Shown: piece by piece, positions 1-7,990 of the stretch
Layout: each line of letters starts with the position of its first letter
Numbering within the stretch: position 1 is the first letter of the stretch
Assembly: GCF_009828095.1 (NCBI RefSeq)
Contig: NZ_WTYP01000001.1
Coordinates: 1,550,001-1,614,000, forward strand
Source: Pontixanthobacter luteolus
GTDB lineage: Bacteria > Pseudomonadota > Alphaproteobacteria > Sphingomonadales > Sphingomonadaceae
Direction of reading: 5' to 3'
DNA length: 64,000 nucleotides
Position numbers and translations under genes: made by a program
The notes under the pieces: generated by a model
Told to the model about the DNA's origin: nothing
Database searches by the model: none
The model's input: only the letters and a program-made list of their open reading frames with translations

Positions 1-484
1 CATCGCCAACCACCGCACCGCGGCAGTGGCCCATGTGCATCGGGCCGGTCGGATTGGCCGATACATATTCGATGTTCACGGTCGATCCGCCGCCCAGGTC
101 TGACCGGCCATATGTCGCGCCAAGTGCGGCGATGGCCTGCAATTCGCGCTGCCAGGCAAGATCAGACAGACGCATATTGATGAAGCCGGGGCCAGCGATG
201 TCAGCGGAAACAATGTCGGGATCAGCGGTGAGCTTCTCGACAATTTTGCCGGCAAGCTCGCGCGGATTTGTCTTCGCATGCTTGGCCAGAACCATCGCAG
301 CATTGGTTGCAAGGTCGCCGTGGCTTGCATCGCGCGGCGGCTCCACCGTCACGTTCGAGTGAGGTGTTTCCGGCGGGAGAGCGCCTTCGGCTTCAAGCGC
401 GGCGAGAACTGCACCGACCTTCTCGGCGAAGGCGGCGTGCAATGTGTGCAGCTCCGGAGCTGCTACTGATGTGTTTTCAGACAT
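1..484 (-). CDS. argS: Arginyl-tRNA synthetase, N-terminal part (cut by window edge)
   Basis: Class I aminoacyl-tRNA synthetase that charges tRNA-Arg in the cytoplasm. Only the first ~161 codons are present; the gene runs off the window at base 1. The visible protein starts [12 protein letters not shown] at the ATG on 482-484. It contains the N-terminal additional domain typical of ArgS, then the signature stretch [18 protein letters not shown] close to the window edge, in which HMGH is the class I HIGH motif that binds ATP. The rest of the catalytic core, the KMSKS loop and the anticodon-binding domain must lie outside. Its upstream neighbour on the same strand is an unrelated lipoprotein. 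Assignment rests on the HIGH context, which is specific for ArgS. Confidence 0.93.
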   Translation of the reverse strand, partial: MSENTSVAAPELHTLHAAFAEKVGAVLAALEAEGALPPETPHSNVTVEPPRDASHGDLATNAAMVLAKHAKTNPRELAGKIVEKLTADPDIVSADIAGPGFINMRLSDLAWQRELQAIAALGATYGRSDLGGGSTVNIEYVSANPTGPMHMGHCRGAVVGD

Positions 485-578
485 GCCGCGCGACTAGCCG
501 AACTGGCCAGAATCGCAAGCATTCCGCACCGCAGAAGCGTAGTGTTGGCGAAATTAGTCGGCGCTTTGCGGGTCGCGC

Positions 579-1229
579 TTAGCGGGTCGCGTTGAACGCC
601 AGTTGAGCCTCGGTCAGCTGGAAGCCGACAAGAAGTTCGAACGTTGCCCGTGTCAGGGCGGCGCGGACTTCCGGATCGGCCAGCGGATCAAGCGCGGCAT
701 CGGGATCGCCCGCCTTGCGCTTGCGGGTGATCTTTTCGCGGATATCGGCCGGCAGCGTGGCTGCGGAACGATCGACAAATGCCCCGCCTTTGCCGGTTGC
801 CTGAGCGCGTTCCTGCCCGTCTGCGAATGTGAGCGTTACCGAACCGATGCGCTTCGCCTGAACTGCAGATCCGCCCTGCAAGACGGTTGTGAAGTAAGGC
901 AGAGTTACCGTTCGCTGGCCGCGTGTGTCGGTGCGGCGCGCAAGCACGTCGAAGCTCGCTTCGGCATACACCTTCTCACCCGTTTCGTTGCACGTGCTGC
1001 GCAGATTGGTGATCGCCGCCACCACATCGATCTGGTCGGCCGTGGTCGCGCCCGGCGTACGGAAGGTCGTGATATCGCCAGTGTAGTCGGGAATACCAAC
1101 CGCAGGGCAAGCCGTGCGGACTGCTGTGATCCCCACGCCCTGGTTCACGACCAGATCGCCTTCTTTCGCACAACCAGCGAGCGTACCCGCCAAAATAGCG
1201 AGAATAAGCGATGGGCGATGGAGTTTCAT
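579..1229 (-). CDS. Putative lipoprotein of unknown function
   Basis: A 216-residue predicted outer-membrane or periplasmic lipoprotein. The N-terminus is a short lipoprotein signal, MKLHRPSLILAILAGTLAGC, with an LAGC lipobox whose cysteine (residue 20) would be lipidated. The ATG at 1227-1229 is chosen because it places the signal peptide at the extreme N-terminus; a longer reading back to 1301 would add 24 non-signal residues. The mature part has no motif I recognise; it looks like an extended beta-rich domain followed by a charged helix (KITRKRKAGDPDAALDPLAD). The gene lies between argS and the divergent ispH gene. Function unknown. Confidence 0.8.
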   Translation of the reverse strand: MKLHRPSLILAILAGTLAGCAKEGDLVVNQGVGITAVRTACPAVGIPDYTGDITTFRTPGATTADQIDVVAAITNLRSTCNETGEKVYAEASFDVLARRTDTRGQRTVTLPYFTTVLQGGSAVQAKRIGSVTLTFADGQERAQATGKGGAFVDRSAATLPADIREKITRKRKAGDPDAALDPLADPEVRAALTRATFELLVGFQLTEAQLAFNATR

Positions 1230-1352
1230 GCAGCAGAGTCCTTCACAATTTCGTTCCACGATCCTAGCTAGGCAGCGGATGCAGCCCCAGCTTGGCATCA
1301 ATGATTTTCACGGCCCTAGCGGGCCATCGCGCAAAGCGCTAGAGGCCTGCAT

Positions 1353-2327
1353 ATGAACGCCCCCTTGCAATCCACGAAAGCGAGCGCGACCAAACCCGCG
1401 CTGACCATCCTGATCGCCGCCCCTCGCGGATTTTGCGCAGGTGTCGATCGGGCGATCGAAATCGTCGAGCGTGCGCTCGAACGCTATGGCGCGCCCGTCT
1501 ATGTCCGCCATGAAATCGTGCACAACAAGTTCGTTGTCGACGGGCTGAGGCAAAAAGGCGCCATCTTCGTCGAGGAACTGGATCAGGTGCCCGATGGGGC
1601 GCCGGTCGTATTCAGCGCCCACGGCGTTCCCAAGGCAGTCCCGGCAGAGGCGGATCGCAGGGGCCTCGATTATCTCGACGCGACCTGCCCGCTGGTCAGC
1701 AAGGTTCACCGCCAGGCGGAACGCCAGATAGAGGCAAATCGCCATATCGTGTTCGTCGGCCACCGCGGTCATCCCGAAGTCATCGGCACCATGGGACAGG
1801 TGCCGGAAGGCACGATGACCCTGGTCGAGACGGTGGAAGATGTTGAGGCTCTTAGCCTCGCGGCAGACCAGCCGCTCGCTTTCCTGACGCAAACCACGCT
1901 CTCGGTCGATGACACGCATGAAATAGTGCGAGCGTTGCAGACCAAATTTCCGCACATCGTCGGACCGAAGGCGGAAGACATCTGCTATGCCACGTCCAAC
2001 CGGCAGGCAGCGGTGAAGAAAATTGCGCCTGGCAGCGATCTGGTGCTGGTGATCGGGGCAGGAAACAGCTCCAATTCGCTCAGGCTGGTCGAGGTTTCCC
2101 AGAAGTGCGGCACCGATGCCAAACTGATCCGGCGTGCATCGGAAATCGACCCCGCATGGCTCGAAGGGGTTGGTACACTGGGCCTGACTGCCGGCGCTTC
2201 CGCACCGGAAGAACTCGTCCGCGAAGTGGTCGCCAAGCTGTCCGAATGGCGCGAAGTTGAAGAGCACACGCTGGTCACCGCAGAAGAAAAGATGGTCTTC
2301 AAGCTGCCGCGCCAGCTGACAGACTAA
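1353..2327 (+). CDS. ispH: 4-hydroxy-3-methylbut-2-enyl diphosphate reductase
   Basis: Last enzyme of the MEP (non-mevalonate) isoprenoid pathway; it reduces HMBPP to IPP and DMAPP with an iron-sulfur cluster. The 324-residue protein has the family's usual length and all three cluster-ligand cysteines: Cys28 in [11 protein letters not shown], Cys112 in [11 protein letters not shown] and Cys211 in [11 protein letters not shown]. The conserved substrate-binding stretch [14 protein letters not shown] follows. The start ATG at 1353 leaves a short unstructured N-terminus before the first conserved strand. It is followed after 13 bases by thrB and then rnhA on the same strand, so the three are probably co-transcribed, although they share no pathway. 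Confidence 0.97.
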   Translation: MNAPLQSTKASATKPALTILIAAPRGFCAGVDRAIEIVERALERYGAPVYVRHEIVHNKFVVDGLRQKGAIFVEELDQVPDGAPVVFSAHGVPKAVPAEADRRGLDYLDATCPLVSKVHRQAERQIEANRHIVFVGHRGHPEVIGTMGQVPEGTMTLVETVEDVEALSLAADQPLAFLTQTTLSVDDTHEIVRALQTKFPHIVGPKAEDICYATSNRQAAVKKIAPGSDLVLVIGAGNSSNSLRLVEVSQKCGTDAKLIRRASEIDPAWLEGVGTLGLTAGASAPEELVREVVAKLSEWREVEEHTLVTAEEKMVFKLPRQLTD

Positions 2328-2340
2328 GGTACTTGGCGCC

Positions 2341-3345
2341 GTGGCTGTCTATACTCACCTCAGCGCCGACGATATCGATGCGTTCGTCTCGCACTACGGT
2401 GTGGGGAAGCTGGTATCTGCCAAAGGTATCGCGGAAGGCGTTTCCAATTCCAACTGGATCATCGAAACCTCTGCGCCTGACGGCGATAGCGAACGCTTCA
2501 TCCTGACCGTCTATGAAGAACGCACCAATACCGATGATCTGCCTTTCTTCCTCGACCTGCTCGATCACCTTTCTGCCAAGGGTTGCCCCGTACCGCGGAC
2601 CATTCACGATGCAAGCGGCGCCGCTTACCGCGAAATCGAAGGCAAAGCGGCCGCTCTGATCGAATATCTGCCCGGTGTTTCCATCGACCGGCCCAGCGTT
2701 GATCAGGCCAAGGCGGTCGGGTGCGCGCTGGCGGGAATTCATCTTGCGGCAAGCGATTTCAGCGACAGCCGGGTCAATGATCTGGGGCCGGCAGGGTGGC
2801 GCGGCCTTTTGCAACAATGCGACGGCGCAGCTCTGGGCGAAATCGATCCGGCCTTGCCCGAACTCGTGGATGCCAAGCTGGGTCAGATCGAGCGTGACTG
2901 GCCTGATCACCTGCCAACCTCGATCATTCATTCGGACCTGTTCCCGGACAATGTCCTGATGCTGGCGGACCAGGTGAGCGGCCTGATAGATTTCTATTTC
3001 GCCTGCAACGATATGTCTGCCTACGATCTGGCGGTCGCGCATGTTGCATGGAGTTTTTCCGGTGGCGGCGGGGAATTTCATCGCGACATCGGCGATGCGC
3101 TGATCGAAGGATATGAAAGTGTTCGTGCGCTGACCGATCAGGAAAAAGCTGCCATGCCCCTGCTCTGCCAGGGTGCAGCCATGCGGTTTATCGCGACCCG
3201 TGCCTATGACTGGCTGAACACCCCGGCAGAGGCGCTGGTCACACGCAAGGACCCGATGGATTTCGCCAACCGGCTTCGTTTCTACGACGAAGCGGGTGCA
3301 AATGCCTTTCCGTTTGTCCAGCAAGCGGGCACAGCAAACAGATGA
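2341..3345 (+). CDS. thrB: Homoserine kinase, aminoglycoside phosphotransferase-fold type
   Basis: Phosphorylates L-homoserine to O-phosphohomoserine in threonine biosynthesis. This 334-residue protein is the APH-fold homoserine kinase found in alphaproteobacteria, not the GHMP-kinase ThrB of enteric bacteria. The N-terminus ([20 protein letters not shown]) is characteristic, and the catalytic loop is visible as [10 protein letters not shown] with His197, Asp199 and Asn204, followed by the metal-binding aspartate in LIDFYFA. The start is a GTG at 2341, the only start in this frame that keeps the conserved N-terminus. Its last four bases (ATGA) overlap the start of rnhA, so translation of the two is probably coupled. 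Confidence 0.93.
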   Translation: MAVYTHLSADDIDAFVSHYGVGKLVSAKGIAEGVSNSNWIIETSAPDGDSERFILTVYEERTNTDDLPFFLDLLDHLSAKGCPVPRTIHDASGAAYREIEGKAAALIEYLPGVSIDRPSVDQAKAVGCALAGIHLAASDFSDSRVNDLGPAGWRGLLQQCDGAALGEIDPALPELVDAKLGQIERDWPDHLPTSIIHSDLFPDNVLMLADQVSGLIDFYFACNDMSAYDLAVAHVAWSFSGGGGEFHRDIGDALIEGYESVRALTDQEKAAMPLLCQGAAMRFIATRAYDWLNTPAEALVTRKDPMDFANRLRFYDEAGANAFPFVQQAGTANR

Positions 3346-3782
3346 AACGCGTAGAAATTTTCACTGACGGCGCCTGCAAGGGCAATCCCGGCCCCGGCGG
3401 CTGGGGTGCCTTGTTGCGGTTGGGCAAACACGAAAAAGAACTGTCCGGGCGCGACCCGGATACGACCAACAACCGGATGGAACTGACCGCCGCGATCAAG
3501 GGGCTGGAAGCGCTGATCGAACCGTGCGAGGTCGACCTGTATTCCGATAGCAAATACGTGCTTGATGGAATGACCAAATGGGTTGCCGGCTGGCAAAAAC
3601 GCGGCTGGATCAATTCCAGCAAGAAACCTGTCCGCAACGCTGAATTGTGGCACGAACTGATCGAGGCAGCCCGCCCGCACAAAGTTAACTGGCACTGGGT
3701 GAAGGGCCACAACGGCCACCCTGAGAATGAACGGGTTGATCAATTGGCCAGCGAACAGGCTGATATCGCCGGTTATTCGTAA
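3342..3782 (+). CDS. rnhA: Ribonuclease HI
   Basis: Cuts the RNA strand of RNA-DNA hybrids, removing R-loops and primers. The 146-residue protein has normal family length. The acidic catalytic residues are recognisable: the first Asp in [16 protein letters not shown] (residue 9), the Glu in NNRMELTAA, the Asp in YSDSKYV, and the last Asp in NERVDQLA near the C-terminus. The basic handle region ([16 protein letters not shown]) typical of bacterial RNase HI is present. The start overlaps the thrB stop by four bases. A bidirectional hairpin follows the gene and separates it from the convergent DUF1508 gene. Confidence 0.96.
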   Translation: MKRVEIFTDGACKGNPGPGGWGALLRLGKHEKELSGRDPDTTNNRMELTAAIKGLEALIEPCEVDLYSDSKYVLDGMTKWVAGWQKRGWINSSKKPVRNAELWHELIEAARPHKVNWHWVKGHNGHPENERVDQLASEQADIAGYS

Positions 3783-3801
3783 ATAGCTTTCAGGCACGAA
3801 A

Positions 3802-3831
3802 AAGGGCGCAGCCGGTGATGGCCGCGCCCTT
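3802..3831. terminator. Bidirectional hairpin terminator between rnhA and DUF1508 gene
   Basis: An 8-bp stem AAGGGCGC (3802-3809) pairs with GCGCCCTT (3824-3831), extended by an inner GCC/GGC pairing. Five consecutive A residues precede it on the plus strand, giving a T tract for the minus-strand gene. It sits between two convergent genes. Confidence 0.75.
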
Positions 3832-3848
3832 CGCGAAATCTCTTTCGA

Positions 3849-4031
3849 TTAATCGGTGGTGGTATCGACCACTTCGGCCTTCGGACCGTTCTTCAAAACC
3901 GACTCAATCGCGTTCTTGGCGCTTGCCTTGGAGCTATAGCCTTCTGTCCACCAGATCGATTCCGAGTTGTAGACGAAGTACGAAACGAATTCGCCTTTCT
4001 TGTTTTTACGAATTTCGAAACGATGGGCCAT
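3849..4031 (-). CDS. DUF1508/YegP-like small protein
   Basis: A 60-residue cytoplasmic protein of the DUF1508 (YegP) family. The visible hallmark is a short alpha/beta unit: RFEIRKNKKGEFVSYFVY, then SYSSKASAKNAIESVLKN-like spacing (here GYSSKASAKNAIESVLKNG), where a 'strand with G-E/Q, then helix with N-A-I' pattern recurs in the family. Many members carry two copies; this one carries one. Its biochemical role is not established; relatives have been linked to stress responses. It is monocistronic, with its own terminator downstream (3802-3831) and its start at the ATG on 4029-4031 behind an AGGAG-like site. Confidence 0.75.
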   Translation of the reverse strand: MAHRFEIRKNKKGEFVSYFVYNSESIWWTEGYSSKASAKNAIESVLKNGPKAEVVDTTTD

Positions 4032-4088
4032 TTGGCAATCTCCTCTTGGTTGAATCCGGCGCTACCCTAACCGCAAATACGGGAAAAT

Positions 4089-5183
4089 CTACCCAAACCG
4101 CTCAGGGCTATAAATGGACGCGTCGATCCCCCGGGCAAAGTCTTCTCGCGGTGTTTGCAGCAACATTGCAGTGGCTATCGCTGCCGCAGCGGGTGCCGTC
4201 TGGATTCCGTACCCGCCCTGCCCCGCAAACCAGAAGAATGCAGGCTTGCGCGGATCTGGCCCGTAAACGGGCAGCCGGTCAGGCGCGAAGCTGCGCAGCC
4301 CGGCCCACTTTCGCTCCACCGCTTCGACTTTCCAATCGACCACACTTTCCAGCCGGTCGATTGCCTCGGCCACGGCCAGTTCTTCCGGTGCCGCGTCGCA
4401 TGGTTCCGACGGTTCCTCGTCGTGCGGGCTTAGCCACAATCGCCCGCTCTCAGGCTTGAAATAGAATCTGCCGGAGATATCGAGCACGAGCGGATTGGTG
4501 GCCGCTGGCGCAGGGGACACGCGCAATTGAGCAACCGTCCGGCGTAGCGGGCCAATGCCGACCGGTCTGCACCCGGCAATTTCGGCAATCCGGTCAGCCC
4601 ACGCGCCTGCTGCGTTCACCAGGGTGCGGGCTCGGTATTCCCGCCCGTCAGAGGTTTGCAGCTGCCATACGCCGCCATCATACTCAGCCTGATCCAATTC
4701 GGCTTTGGTGACGAGATCGGCCCCGCCGCTGCGCAATCCCTTCAGATAATGCTGGTGGAGACCGGCGACATCGATATCGGCGCATGCCGGTTCCCATATA
4801 GCATCGCACCAATCATCCCGGATGCCGGGTATCATTGCCCGCAGGCCCGCTGCGTCAAGCCGTTCGAACGTCGCGCCGGTCGATCCGAAACGCTCCTCAA
4901 AAGCGTCCAGCCTGGGCTTGTCCTGCTTGCGCCCGACATACAGAGCGCCGCGCCGGTTCAAAAAGCCGCCGTCTCGCAGGAATTCTCCCGAGGCCAGAGT
5001 AAGCGGCACGATCTCCGGACCGCCGTAACATTCTTCCCAGAATGCTGCGGATCGGCCTGTCGAATGAAAACCGGGTTGATCCTCAGCCTCCAGCACCAGC
5101 ACGCTGGCCTGACCGGCGAGCCCGGCCGCAAGGCTGGCGCCCGCCATGCCCGCACCGACAATCGCGAAATCATACACTTCCAT
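4089..5183 (-). CDS. FAD-dependent oxidoreductase of the DAO family
   Basis: A 364-residue flavoprotein of the glycine oxidase/D-amino-acid oxidase fold. The dinucleotide-binding motif is at the N-terminus (FAIVGAGMAGASLAAGLAG), followed by the acidic end of the second strand (VLVLEAEDQPG) and the family's GRSAA segment. A second glycine-rich motif near the C-terminus (FWFAGQGGYGIQTAPAAA) closes the FAD site. The fold suggests oxidation of a C-N bond in an amine or amino acid, probably cytoplasmic; the substrate cannot be told from sequence. The stop of the upstream alpha/beta hydrolase gene is two bases before its ATG, so the two are very likely one operon. Confidence 0.85.
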   Translation of the reverse strand: MEVYDFAIVGAGMAGASLAAGLAGQASVLVLEAEDQPGFHSTGRSAAFWEECYGGPEIVPLTLASGEFLRDGGFLNRRGALYVGRKQDKPRLDAFEERFGSTGATFERLDAAGLRAMIPGIRDDWCDAIWEPACADIDVAGLHQHYLKGLRSGGADLVTKAELDQAEYDGGVWQLQTSDGREYRARTLVNAAGAWADRIAEIAGCRPVGIGPLRRTVAQLRVSPAPAATNPLVLDISGRFYFKPESGRLWLSPHDEEPSEPCDAAPEELAVAEAIDRLESVVDWKVEAVERKWAGLRSFAPDRLPVYGPDPRKPAFFWFAGQGGYGIQTAPAAAAIATAMLLQTPREDFARGIDASIYSPERFG

Positions 5184-5185
5184 GA

Positions 5186-6139
5186 TTATTTCGCCGGCGC
5201 GTTCCGTTCGAGGAATTCATCGATCGCGGACAGTGCCTTGCCCCGCACCGCCTCGACTTCGCGCAACACCTCGTGGTGTGCTTCTCTGCCAAATTCCAGC
5301 AATTCTGCGTTGGGCAGACGGCTGGCAGCCTCGCGGATGGCTCTGATGTCGACCAATTTGTCGTTTGACGTGCCGACCAGCAGAATCGGCGTCTTTATCG
5401 CTTCGAGTCTTCCGGGCGCGAATAGTGACCGCATGGAGGCATAGGACCGCTCGACCCAGCCCCAGCTGCCTGGTCCCATGACCAGTTCGGGGCGTTCTTC
5501 CCGCCACCAAAGCTCGTCTTCATAACGGTCTTTATCATGGGTGAGCAGGTTGATTCGCCCAACCGGAATTTCGCCCGGCTTCTCGCTCCATTTCCACGCA
5601 GGCGTTGTCCCGCCGCGCAGGCGCAGGATCAGTTTTGCCAGCCGGTGCATCCAGCTGTTCGGCAGGAAATTGCCAAAGAAGCCGAGCATCGGTGCTGATA
5701 GCACCATGGCATCGGGCGCTACCGCCCCGTCTGCCAATGCCCGCAAGACCAGATGCCCGCCCATCGAATGCCCCATCAGGACATGCGGCCCCGGTGTCTC
5801 GGCGACCCATTCCTGCCAGAACGCGCCAAGGTCTTGCACCCAGGTGTTGAAATCATCGATATGGCCGGTGACCGGATCATCGCCCAAACGGCCCGATCCC
5901 GCCTGCCCGCGCCAATCGGCGCCGGTTACGCGCCAGCCGGCGTCATGAAGTCCGTGCAGTGTTTCGAGATATTTTTCATACGCATCGCCGCGGCCCGGAA
6001 AAAACAAAATGGAACCGCGCGGTTTCGCGCCTGCTCCCGGCCAGTCGATCCGTCGTATCTCGTGCCCGTCCCCGGCGACCCAACGGGATTCGGTTGCCTC
6101 TGCCGGTATGGCCCGGCGATCGAATTTAGCGTGGTTCAC
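5186..6139 (-). CDS. Alpha/beta hydrolase, lysophospholipase-like
   Basis: A 317-residue serine hydrolase of the monoglyceride lipase/lysophospholipase (Hydrolase_4) group. The nucleophile elbow is GHSMGGHLVLRAL, preceded by the oxyanion-hole strand GSILFFPGRGDAYEKY. The likely acid is the Asp in GTSNDKLVDI, and the likely base is one of the paired His in GREAHHEVLREV. No signal peptide is visible, so it should be cytoplasmic. Translation appears to start at the GTG on 6137-6139, since no ATG lies suitably upstream. The FAD oxidoreductase follows after two bases, so they are probably co-expressed; a shared pathway is an inference only. Confidence 0.88.
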   Translation of the reverse strand: MNHAKFDRRAIPAEATESRWVAGDGHEIRRIDWPGAGAKPRGSILFFPGRGDAYEKYLETLHGLHDAGWRVTGADWRGQAGSGRLGDDPVTGHIDDFNTWVQDLGAFWQEWVAETPGPHVLMGHSMGGHLVLRALADGAVAPDAMVLSAPMLGFFGNFLPNSWMHRLAKLILRLRGGTTPAWKWSEKPGEIPVGRINLLTHDKDRYEDELWWREERPELVMGPGSWGWVERSYASMRSLFAPGRLEAIKTPILLVGTSNDKLVDIRAIREAASRLPNAELLEFGREAHHEVLREVEAVRGKALSAIDEFLERNAPAK

Positions 6140-6244
6140 ACCGTCTTCCCGTACTTGGCTAATACGAACCTCCTGCGCTTGGTTACTTTTTGGTAAGTGA
6201 TGATCTGTAGCAGCAGAACCTCAAAGGGACCTTTGGGGGCAAAA

Positions 6245-6736
6245 ATGCTGGGCGAATATTTCCACTACGGCTTGCTTGTTGCGTTGGCAATCGCACTGAT
6301 TGTTGCGGCGTTTACAGACATTCGCCGCCGTCAGATCGATAACTGGCTGAATGCAGGCATCGCCCTGGGTGCGCCATTGTTCTGGTGGTCCAGCGGGCTG
6401 TCGCTGTGGCCGGATGTGGCCTTGCAGTTCGGTCTTGCGCTGGGCGCGTTCGCCGTTTTCGCCGGCCTGTTTGCACTTCGCATGATGGGCGGCGGTGACG
6501 TCAAACTGCTGACCGTGCTGGCGCTGTGGATTGTCCCGAGCCAGTTTTTCAAGCTGCTGATCATCATGGCGCTGGTTGGCGGGTTGCTGACCATTGTCAT
6601 GGGCGCCTGGCACGTCATGCGCCGTCAGCGCGACCGCCTGGCGATCCCGTACGGCGTGGCGATTTCTGCCGCGGGACTTTGGGTCCTTGGAACATATTAT
6701 TTGCCGGCTGCCACGCATGCAGTCGGCGCGGGGTGA
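6245..6736 (+). CDS. cpaA: Prepilin peptidase of the Tad/Cpa pilus system
   Basis: An integral membrane aspartic protease of family A24 that cleaves type IVb prepilins and pseudopilins. The ~163-residue protein has several hydrophobic helices. Both catalytic aspartates are seen: Asp in FTDIRRRQIDNWL near residue 24 and the FxGxGD-type motif MMGGGDVKLL in the middle. It is of the short TadV/CpaA type, without the N-terminal methylase domain of PilD. The ATG at 6245 is preferred over the GTG at 6197 because it follows a GGGGGC purine block and begins directly with the first membrane helix. It opens the Cpa operon; 85 bases with candidate CtrA half-sites separate it from cpaB. Confidence 0.9.
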   Translation: MLGEYFHYGLLVALAIALIVAAFTDIRRRQIDNWLNAGIALGAPLFWWSSGLSLWPDVALQFGLALGAFAVFAGLFALRMMGGGDVKLLTVLALWIVPSQFFKLLIIMALVGGLLTIVMGAWHVMRRQRDRLAIPYGVAISAAGLWVLGTYYLPAATHAVGAG

Positions 6737-6744
6737 ACCTGATT

Positions 6745-6778
6745 TTAACCATTGGATGCGTAACCAACAATTTAACGA
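6745..6778 (+). promoter_or_regulatory. Candidate CtrA half-sites upstream of cpaB
   Basis: TTAACCAT at 6745-6752 matches the CtrA half-site known from Caulobacter, and TTAACGAA follows at 6772-6779. The spacing differs from the strict TTAA-N7-TTAA full site, so binding is only a possibility. The two lie in the short gap between cpaA and cpaB, where a second operon promoter would be plausible. Confidence 0.35.
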
Positions 6779-6821
6779 ATGCCCGCAATCCCGTCGGGCC
6801 GAATAGGGGGCTAGAATAGCC

Positions 6822-7910
6822 ATGGATAGGAAGAAGCTGGTTCTGCTGATCGGAGCATTGGTCATCGCGATCGGTACTGCGCTTGCAGCACGGAGCATGT
6901 TTGCCGGAGCGCCAGCTCCGCAAGCGGAAGCGGCCGCACCCGAGCCTAAAGGACCAAAGGTTCTTGTCGCTCAGCGCGGTCTCGCAACAGGCACAATCAT
7001 TACTGCTGATGCGATCAACTATCAGATGTGGCCGGAAGAGCTCGTCCAGGACGCCTACTTTATCGATGGCGAATCGGATGTCTCGCAGCTTCTGGGCACA
7101 GTCGTCCGTCACCCGATCACCGCTGGTGAGCCGGTAACGCAAGGCTCGCTGGTCAAACCTGGCGACCGCGGGTTCCTCGCGGCGGCGCTTGGCCCGGGCA
7201 TGCGCGCTGTTACCGTACCGGTATCGGCCAAGACCGGCGTTGGCGGCTTTGTATTCCCGGGCGACCGTGTCGACCTGGTCCTGACCCAGACGGTCAAGGG
7301 TGAAGGCGAAGCTCTGAAAGCGTCGGAAACCATTCTTAGTAACCTTCGCGTCCTCGCCACCGACCAGTCGACCCGGCAGGAAAAAACCGAAGCCGGCAAC
7401 ACCGTTGTTCGCGCCTTCCGTACTGTCACACTCGAAGTGACCCCGCGCATCGCTGAAAAGGTCGCTGTCGCTCAGACAATCGGCACACTCAGTCTTTCGC
7501 TGCGCTCGATCGCCGACAACCAAGGCGAACTGGATAAAGCGATTGCGTCAGGCGACATCAAAGTCCCGGACGATGCTACACCGGAAGAGGAAGAGAAAAT
7601 CCTCGCAGCCGCCATGTCACGCCCGAGTGATGCGAAGTCTACCTTCGTAACCGGCGGCGATGTCTCGCGCTTCCAGCGCCGTACGATGCCCCCCAGCGGC
7701 GCAAAAGGCCCTGCTTCGGCACCGCCAGCGATGGGTGTGTCCGGCACTGGCAAGGTTGCACCAAAAGGTCCGACGGTTCGTGTGACCCGCGGCAAGACAA
7801 CCACTGAACTGCCAGTATCCCGCGGCACCGGCGCAATGGTCGCCCAGGAACAGCAAGGCATCGAAAGTGCCGCAGAAGTTGTCCCGGTCGCCGGCACGAT
7901 CCTGAGGTGA
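6822..7910 (+). CDS. cpaB: Flp pilus assembly protein CpaB (RcpC)
   Basis: Periplasmic/inner-membrane component of the Tad pilus, thought to connect the secretin to the inner-membrane machine. The 362-residue protein starts with a signal anchor (KLVLLIGALVIAIGTALAARSM), followed by a proline/alanine linker and an SAF-type domain (VLVAQRGLATGTIITADAIN) characteristic of CpaB/RcpC. The central domain contains the family stretch GMRAVTVPVSAKTGVGGFVFPGDRVDLVL. The C-terminal ~100 residues are low-complexity. A GGGGG-rich block precedes the ATG. The cpaC reading frame begins at or just after its stop. Confidence 0.92.
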   Translation: MDRKKLVLLIGALVIAIGTALAARSMFAGAPAPQAEAAAPEPKGPKVLVAQRGLATGTIITADAINYQMWPEELVQDAYFIDGESDVSQLLGTVVRHPITAGEPVTQGSLVKPGDRGFLAAALGPGMRAVTVPVSAKTGVGGFVFPGDRVDLVLTQTVKGEGEALKASETILSNLRVLATDQSTRQEKTEAGNTVVRAFRTVTLEVTPRIAEKVAVAQTIGTLSLSLRSIADNQGELDKAIASGDIKVPDDATPEEEEKILAAAMSRPSDAKSTFVTGGDVSRFQRRTMPPSGAKGPASAPPAMGVSGTGKVAPKGPTVRVTRGKTTTELPVSRGTGAMVAQEQQGIESAAEVVPVAGTILR

Positions 7911-7990
7911 AGCGAACCATGACAAACCGTAATTCTTCTTCCGATCTGATCGGCATGACTGCCGGCAGCATCAAACCGAGGGGCAAGACC

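Noticed and set aside
6756-6769. 14-base sequence ATGCGTAACCAACA shared with 17411-17424, both in gene-free upstream regions
   Set aside because: Several shared 14-mers are expected by chance in 64 kb; no symmetry or third copy was found.
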